Part shown: positions 59,255 through 64,000 of the stretch, piece by piece
Numbering within the stretch: the stretch's first letter is position 1
Layout: every line of letters begins with the position of its first letter
NCBI GenBank assembly: GCA_902801325.1
Contig: CADCHQ010000001.1
Location: 62,001 to 126,000, forward strand
DNA from: an uncultured Bacteroidales bacterium
GTDB lineage: Bacteria > Bacteroidota > Bacteroidia > Bacteroidales > Bacteroidaceae
Direction of reading: 5' to 3'
Length of the DNA: 64,000 nt
Program-made: the position numbers and the translations under genes
The notes under the pieces: generated by a model
Database searches by the model: none
What the model saw: only the letters and a program-made list of their open reading frames with translations
What the model was told of the DNA's origin: nothing

Positions 59255-60439
59255 TTATCTGAAGTTAGGAAGTTCGTCACGCGTGATGATGCAGTCTTGT
59301 TTCAGAGCATCCTGCCAATAGTCGATGTTGGCGTTGTTGTGGTCTGTGCTGTTGAAGGCCTCGCTGTTGGGATCTCCCGTGCGGGCATTGTCCCACCAGG
59401 GCACCATGAAACTCCAGTACTGACCATCGGCCCACAGTTCGGAAATCTTGGGCATATTGCCAAACTCACTGATGGCATAAATTTTGCCAGGGAAGTTCTT
59501 CTTGAAGAATTGATACCACTGACGCGTGCCTGAGAGCGACTGGTTGTAGAAGTCGAAAGCCACCACATCCACATACTCATCACCGGGATACCACTTCATG
59601 GAATCGCCCGCATTATACACCCAGATGAGATTCGTCAGGCCGTGGTAATTGACCATTCTGTCGTACATCACCTTCCATAGTTCCACGAATGCCTCAGGTC
59701 CGTCGATGCCCCACCAGAACCATGCCTTATGCCAACTGGTGCCAGGGTATTGGTCACTCCAGTTGCCCTGTGCCTCGTGAAGCGGACGCCAGATGATGGG
59801 CACGCGAGCTGCAGCCATAGGTTTCATCCACGTTGCAATCTGGTCGATGCGCTGAATCATCATCTTGTAACCGTCGCTAGTCGGGTCGAAGATGGCCGAC
59901 GGACTGAAACTGGTCTCACCATCGGCAGTACCCGGTGTGCAGGTGTATGTGGTACCGTCATTGGTAGGCATACCCCAGTGCCACATTGCCGCCATGATGC
60001 CTCGCTTGTTGGTCCAATTCTTCCATATCGTCTGGTTGGTATAGTCTATCCATCCGCCCTTACTGGAATAGATGTCGTGGATGAAATCGATGCAGTTGAT
60101 GGCGGGATACTTTCCTGTGTGCTTATACACCCAGTCGGCCTCGTAAGTGTTGTAGTTAATACAGGCATGTACTCCCGACAGCATGCGTTTACCTGCTCCC
60201 TCGTCGAGATAGGCAAGCAACTTGCGAGCCTCCACCGAACGGTTGGCCCAACGGGGTACTTCCTCGAAGGTGACACTGTCGACCTGCTCCACGTTGAACA
60301 TCACTTTCGTTCCATCAGTCCGATGGACAATCATGTTCTGCACCTGAGCCTGAGCCGACTGACTTAAAAGCAGCATTGCAAGCCCTCCGAGGAAGGCTTG
60401 CAACGCATTACAAAAACAAATGAACGTGTGTGTTTTCAT
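59255..60439 (-). CDS. GH26 endo-beta-mannanase with N-terminal beta module
   Basis: The 394-residue secreted protein has a signal peptide (to about 32), a short module MIVHRTDGTKVMFNVEQVDS-VTFEE (33-60) and a GH26 domain (about 65-390). The domain has SGVHACINYN, GIMAAMWHWGMP, IIWRPLHEAQGNWSD (acid/base Glu), KAWFWWGIDGPEAF and YAISEFGNMP (nucleophile Glu). It cleaves beta-1,4-mannan internally. The start overlaps the upstream large protein gene by 4 bp. Confidence 0.94.
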   Translation of the reverse strand: MKTHTFICFCNALQAFLGGLAMLLLSQSAQAQVQNMIVHRTDGTKVMFNVEQVDSVTFEEVPRWANRSVEARKLLAYLDEGAGKRMLSGVHACINYNTYEADWVYKHTGKYPAINCIDFIHDIYSSKGGWIDYTNQTIWKNWTNKRGIMAAMWHWGMPTNDGTTYTCTPGTADGETSFSPSAIFDPTSDGYKMMIQRIDQIATWMKPMAAARVPIIWRPLHEAQGNWSDQYPGTSWHKAWFWWGIDGPEAFVELWKVMYDRMVNYHGLTNLIWVYNAGDSMKWYPGDEYVDVVAFDFYNQSLSGTRQWYQFFKKNFPGKIYAISEFGNMPKISELWADGQYWSFMVPWWDNARTGDPNSEAFNSTDHNNANIDYWQDALKQDCIITRDELPNFR

Positions 60440-63400
60440 TTTACCAATATCTTTATTCCGTTCAGGATATAGATTCCTTGCGGAAGTGAATGAACGTCAT
60501 TGAGCGTGGCCTTGCTCTTAACAAGTCGACCCGACATGTCATAGACATCGCCCTGACGGGAAACATTGCTGATGGCCTTGCTGATGCCGTCGACTGTTGC
60601 GCCAACCTCCAGCACGAGGCTGTACGAACCACTAGCATCTGCCTTGCCGTCGGGAACCACATAAGCCTGATTCCTGTAGATTCTGGCTGTCTCCTCAGTG
60701 CTCATCTCGCACTTGCCACCACGGAAGATGATGGCCTCGCTGGTGAGATCCATTTCTTCGTATGTACCTTGCAGTGCACCGTCGTTCTGTGGTGTGGTGA
60801 CAACCTCTGTTCCAATGGTTAGAGTGATGGTGTTCACGTCGTCTTCCTTCTCCTCGTCGTATGTGCCCTGGGCAATGTAAACAACGGGTTGTCCGGCATT
60901 GGCCTTCTCCACCTTATTCATGGCCACGTACACCTTGTCGCCGTCGCTGTAGGTTCCTACTACGCTGTACATGTTGCCCTCGCTGGCCTGAACGCTAACG
61001 GGATAGCACATTGTCGATACTTCGCCTGCCTTATAGTCGGCCAAAGGCTTACCCACTGCATCGGCATCAATCTCTTCGATGATGAGAGCCGAATTGCAAC
61101 CTGCATAGTCGTCCTGCCAAGTCACGAGGCGATGGTTGTTGAGCTGAGCGTGCAAGCAAGCCAGATCCTTGCCATCGTAGTCGTATGCACGAATGATGTT
61201 CTCGCCATAGCCTACTGCCTCAACGCTGTAGAGTGTAGGAGTGAGTGTCAGGCCCGTCCAACTGTTGCGACCATAGCAATGGATGAAGAGTCCACTTGCC
61301 TGATGCTGGATGATGAACTTGTCGCCAACAGGGATGAAGCGGAAGGCAATGTCGCCCTTGTCGCTATCCGTGAAGAACATGAAGCTTCCCTGACGGATTT
61401 CGTCGGTAGGTGTGAGATCCAGTGTCTCGGCATCGGCAGGACAGAGATAGGTGTCGAACAGGTCGCCCCAGTCTTCACTCAGCACATTGCTGGCGCTCCA
61501 GCCACGTTCGTCGTAAAGGTCTTCGCTGGCGAAGCGGATGGTGTAGAACTTGTCAGGCGAAACCTTGTTGGCAGTTGCCAGGAAGGCGTTCTTGCCATCG
61601 CCCAGCGATGCAATGAAGGCGTCAGTCTCAGCCTGTGTGTACTTACCCGACTGGTCATAAGCCTTGGCGTCTTCCAGTTTCTTTGCGAAGTCCTGATAGG
61701 CCTCTTCTGTCCACTCACCAGGATTGGTACCAACGGTACACAGGTCGAGTGCTGTCTCAGCCGATTCGATGGAGGCACGCAAAGCAGATGGATCTACGAA
61801 CTTAGCCATGAATGCGTCGTATGCCGACTTCAGAGCGTCGTATTCCGACTTGCTCACGTTGTTTATGTCCACCGTGTTGGCCTTTTCGATGGCGTTAACC
61901 AGATTGGTGTATGCCTCACCCATGTTGCTAGCTTGGTTGTTGGGGTTCTCACTCAAGGCGTAGAGTTGGAACTCACTCACGTGCCAGTAACCACGGTTCG
62001 AGCTGGTCTTCTCGGCATAGAAGCGCAGGTACTGATACTTCTTGCCATCCTCTATCTTGAAACGAGCCACGATGCTCTCGTCGTTCGAACCGTAAGGTGT
62101 CTCGAGGTCGGCAATCCACTCGTAGTCATATTTCTCTCCGTCGAAATCGTTACTGCCGTAGATTCCCCATGTCGTCACATGGTCGTCGCTTGCGCCCTTG
62201 CGTCGCGAGAAGTCGAACTCTATGTCACCGCCTATCTCCTCTGGCATTTCTATCTGCAGGTAGTGCAGACCTGCCTCCACATTGCCACCTTGCCAGTATG
62301 AGTGCCAGAAGGTGTTGATGCTACCATCCAGCAAGACTCCCTCTGCCAGGTCGCCGCCGTCGCGACCTCCCAGGTCGTTCTGACTATAAGGACTGCTGAA
62401 CTGTTCGGCATCCGTGATCAGTTTCTCACGTGTCATATCGTTGGCGATGGCGGTCTTCTCCTTGGCGTCGGTCAGCATCTGGCTGAAGGCGAAGCTGTAG
62501 TTGGAGTTCAGGAGTTCCTGAGCCACTGACTCGTCCACGGGTTCCAGATACCATTCGCTGGCGCCGCTGTCCTGAGTGGTGTTGCACCATACCGTCATGG
62601 GACCACCCCACCCTGTACCGCCGTTGTGCCAGTTCATGTGGATGTACTTATAGTCATTAGCAGGTTGGTCTTTGAAGCGGAAGTTGAACATAATCATGTC
62701 TTCTTCTGTGCTCAAGGGCCAGATGGTGTTGTATGCACCGTCCACCTTCGAGATGGCGTCGATGGAGATGTAGTTTTCCTTGTCGCCGCACTTCTCAGCC
62801 GAGTTGAAGATGAGTTTGTTCGAGGCATTGCGCAGAATGTAGGTCTTGTCCTCCTGGCGCTCCAGTGTCCACAGGAAGGTAGCATCCTCGCGATCCACCG
62901 TCTTCCAGTTGTTGGCACCCGTGTTGTCGCTGTACATAGCCTTCACCACAGGATTCCAACCCTCCTCGTCGCTTCCTTCAGCAAACTGACGTGCGCAGAG
63001 GAAACGATAGTATCCGTTTTCAGGCAGATACATCTTCTTGGCGTCCACCAGTGCCTTGTAGGCGTCCACAATGGCCTGCGACATAGCGTTCAGTTGTTCC
63101 ACCGTCAGTTTCTCCATCTCCTCCTCGTTGTCCATGATGAGAGCGGCGTTCACGGCATCGGCAAAGGCCTGATACTTGTCGGCAGGATACTGTCCGTAGT
63201 CATCGCCCACCACAAACTGGTCCAGATACTTCTGATAGCGCAGATATATTTCTATAAGGTTCGCGCGCGCGCCCTCGAGATCGTCGGGAGCAGGGTTGTA
63301 GAACTCGTCCTCCGAGCAGAAGTAGATCTTGTTGATGGTAATCTCTCCCTCGGCATGGTTCTGGATTACTACACAACTGAAGTAGGGGAAGGCGCCCGGC

Positions 63401-63699
63401 GTGAGTTTGATGTAACCCTCCGTCTCGTCCATCTTACAAATCACGGAATAGGCGTTCTGCCAGTTCTCGTCCTGAAGGATGAGGTTGAAGTTGCACGACG
63501 ACTCGTAACTGATGTACAGGTACTCGGCCTCCTCAATCTCGAACGTACTGCCTAATGCCACACTGTGCCAGCCCCATGCCGACGTACAGTTGATGGTGTT
63601 AGTGCCTTCTTCGAAACGCGAAGAATAGTCGATGTCCACCTTGGCATTCGCAACCAAGGTCAACAGCATTGCAAACAAACAGGTAAGAATTCTTTTCAT
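60436..63699 (-). CDS. Large secreted multi-domain glycan-binding-like protein
   Basis: The 1087-residue protein has a signal peptide (to 19), a beta-sandwich domain (about 20-135), FIVAR-like helices (140-215, 600-700) and two similar beta-rich domains that look beta-trefoil-like (225-390 and 715-890). An F5/8 type C-like domain lies at about 440-590 (DGSINTFWHSYW, LQIEMPEE, YQYLRFYAEKT, HVSEFQLYAL). The tail is VYDMSGR...QGIYILNGIKILVK. No catalytic residues are apparent. It is the first gene of the mannan run, so it is a candidate surface glycan-binding protein, though no SusD-like fold is visible. Confidence 0.8.
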   Translation of the reverse strand: MKRILTCLFAMLLTLVANAKVDIDYSSRFEEGTNTINCTSAWGWHSVALGSTFEIEEAEYLYISYESSCNFNLILQDENWQNAYSVICKMDETEGYIKLTPGAFPYFSCVVIQNHAEGEITINKIYFCSEDEFYNPAPDDLEGARANLIEIYLRYQKYLDQFVVGDDYGQYPADKYQAFADAVNAALIMDNEEEMEKLTVEQLNAMSQAIVDAYKALVDAKKMYLPENGYYRFLCARQFAEGSDEEGWNPVVKAMYSDNTGANNWKTVDREDATFLWTLERQEDKTYILRNASNKLIFNSAEKCGDKENYISIDAISKVDGAYNTIWPLSTEEDMIMFNFRFKDQPANDYKYIHMNWHNGGTGWGGPMTVWCNTTQDSGASEWYLEPVDESVAQELLNSNYSFAFSQMLTDAKEKTAIANDMTREKLITDAEQFSSPYSQNDLGGRDGGDLAEGVLLDGSINTFWHSYWQGGNVEAGLHYLQIEMPEEIGGDIEFDFSRRKGASDDHVTTWGIYGSNDFDGEKYDYEWIADLETPYGSNDESIVARFKIEDGKKYQYLRFYAEKTSSNRGYWHVSEFQLYALSENPNNQASNMGEAYTNLVNAIEKANTVDINNVSKSEYDALKSAYDAFMAKFVDPSALRASIESAETALDLCTVGTNPGEWTEEAYQDFAKKLEDAKAYDQSGKYTQAETDAFIASLGDGKNAFLATANKVSPDKFYTIRFASEDLYDERGWSASNVLSEDWGDLFDTYLCPADAETLDLTPTDEIRQGSFMFFTDSDKGDIAFRFIPVGDKFIIQHQASGLFIHCYGRNSWTGLTLTPTLYSVEAVGYGENIIRAYDYDGKDLACLHAQLNNHRLVTWQDDYAGCNSALIIEEIDADAVGKPLADYKAGEVSTMCYPVSVQASEGNMYSVVGTYSDGDKVYVAMNKVEKANAGQPVVYIAQGTYDEEKEDDVNTITLTIGTEVVTTPQNDGALQGTYEEMDLTSEAIIFRGGKCEMSTEETARIYRNQAYVVPDGKADASGSYSLVLEVGATVDGISKAISNVSRQGDVYDMSGRLVKSKATLNDVHSLPQGIYILNGIKILVK

Positions 63700-63747
63700 A
63701 ACTGTGAATTTAGGTTAGATTTAGTTTGAACTCTAGTTATCCGTCTG

Positions 63748-63755
63748 CAAAATTA
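63748..63755 (-). promoter_or_regulatory. Candidate -7 box for the mannan-use gene run
   Basis: TAATTTTG on the minus strand, 48 bp before the start at 63699, fits the consensus loosely with no clear -33 match. It lies in the 113-bp gap after the AraC-type gene, the only sizeable gap ahead of the run. Confidence 0.35.
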
Positions 63756-63812
63756 TTACTATTTCCACACAAGCACTGACACTATTTTAACCAATATTTA
63801 TCCTTTCCGTTT

Positions 63813-64000
63813 TTAGATGAATACTTTTTTCTTCTGATAGTTTTCCCTGAATTCCGAAGGCGAACAGCCCTTCTTGCGCTTAAAAACACGGTTGAAGTTC
63901 GACAGTGTATTGAAGCCGCAGTCGTAGCAGATTTCAGCAATACTGGTGGTCGAGTCCACCAACATGCGAGTCGCTGAGCCGATGCGAATGTCCAGAATGT
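63813..64000 (-). CDS. AraC-type transcriptional regulator, C-terminal end only
   Basis: The last 62 codons of a gene running off the right edge. The sequence has the second half of an AraC HTH domain (RIGSATRMLVDSTTSIAEICYD, CGFNTLSNFNRVFKRKKGCS, PSEFRENYQ) and ends VFI. This matches the family signature for the second helix-turn-helix. In polysaccharide loci of Bacteroidetes such a domain belongs to either a stand-alone AraC activator or a hybrid two-component sensor. The window does not show which. Its location right upstream of the mannan genes suggests that it controls them. Confidence 0.88.
   Translation of the reverse strand, partial: ILDIRIGSATRMLVDSTTSIAEICYDCGFNTLSNFNRVFKRKKGCSPSEFRENYQKKKVFI

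Noticed and set aside
60889..62301. Open frame of 470 codons on the plus strand opposite the large secreted protein
   Set aside because: Antisense to a gene with a signal peptide and recognisable domains; composition is typical of a shadow frame with high Val, Leu and His content.

Overview
The window looks like a chromosomal segment of a Prevotella-type member of the Bacteroidales. The evidence is the Bacteroidetes promoter signature (a -7 box of the form TAnnTTTG, with TTG or TTTG about 19-22 bp upstream) before many genes and both tRNAs, the lack of obvious Shine-Dalgarno sites, families typical of the phylum (DUF4956, DUF2490, DUF349, TlpA-like lipoproteins, a serpin, succinate CoA-transferase), and secreted proteins ending in a YDLxGR...GIYxxNGxK tail. 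I cannot name the species.

Layout. (1) 1-3.6 kb: a surface or envelope cluster with a DUF4956 membrane protein, a DUF2490 barrel, a small secreted protein and a carbohydrate-binding-like secreted protein. (2) 3635-13968: a 10.3-kb integrated element in the 3' end of tRNA-Leu(CAA). It is bounded by a 13-bp direct repeat and by paired integrase arm-type repeats at both ends. It carries a tyrosine integrase, an excisionase-like HTH protein, a probable replication protein next to 12-bp iteron-like repeats, an HNH endonuclease, a DUF5681 protein, several unknowns, and a three-gene cassette built on one unrecognised domain, one member of which is fused to an HD phosphohydrolase. No relaxase, capsid or portal is visible. 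(3) 14-36.6 kb: mostly housekeeping genes: a clan GH-D glycosidase, a CDF transporter, cdsA-ftsH-rsfS, tRNA-Gln, a DUF349 protein, corA, a Tat-type metallophosphoesterase, an acetyl-CoA hydrolase/transferase, a serpin lipoprotein, two TlpA-like proteins with a membrane-bound HTH regulator, pyrH, birA and tadA. Repeat-rich intergenic DNA lies between several of these. (4) 36.6-64 kb, almost all on the minus strand: a cation:proton antiporter, an esterase, and a tightly packed run of about 13 genes (63699 down to 40816) for beta-mannan use, with the end of an AraC-type regulator at the right edge.

How the mannan genes fit together. Secreted GH26 enzymes (one alone, one fused to a CE7 esterase, one fused to a GH59 domain) and a GH5 enzyme would cut the backbone. 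CE7, CE1-like and SGNH esterases would remove acyl groups. GH27 and GH36 would remove alpha-galactose, GH59 probably beta-galactose, and GH3 terminal beta-glucosyl or beta-mannosyl units. The MFS symporter would import short products. In the cytoplasm an AGE-family 2-epimerase (mannobiose to mannosylglucose) and a GH130 phosphorylase (to mannose-1-phosphate and glucose) would complete the pathway. No SusC/SusD pair is present in the window. Pairing GH59 with mannan and alpha-galactoside enzymes suggests galactoglucomannan with beta-Gal-capped side chains, which is an inference.

The two most unusual items are the GH59-GH26 fusion (46805-49900) and the HD/unknown-domain cassette of the integrated element (9902-12829).
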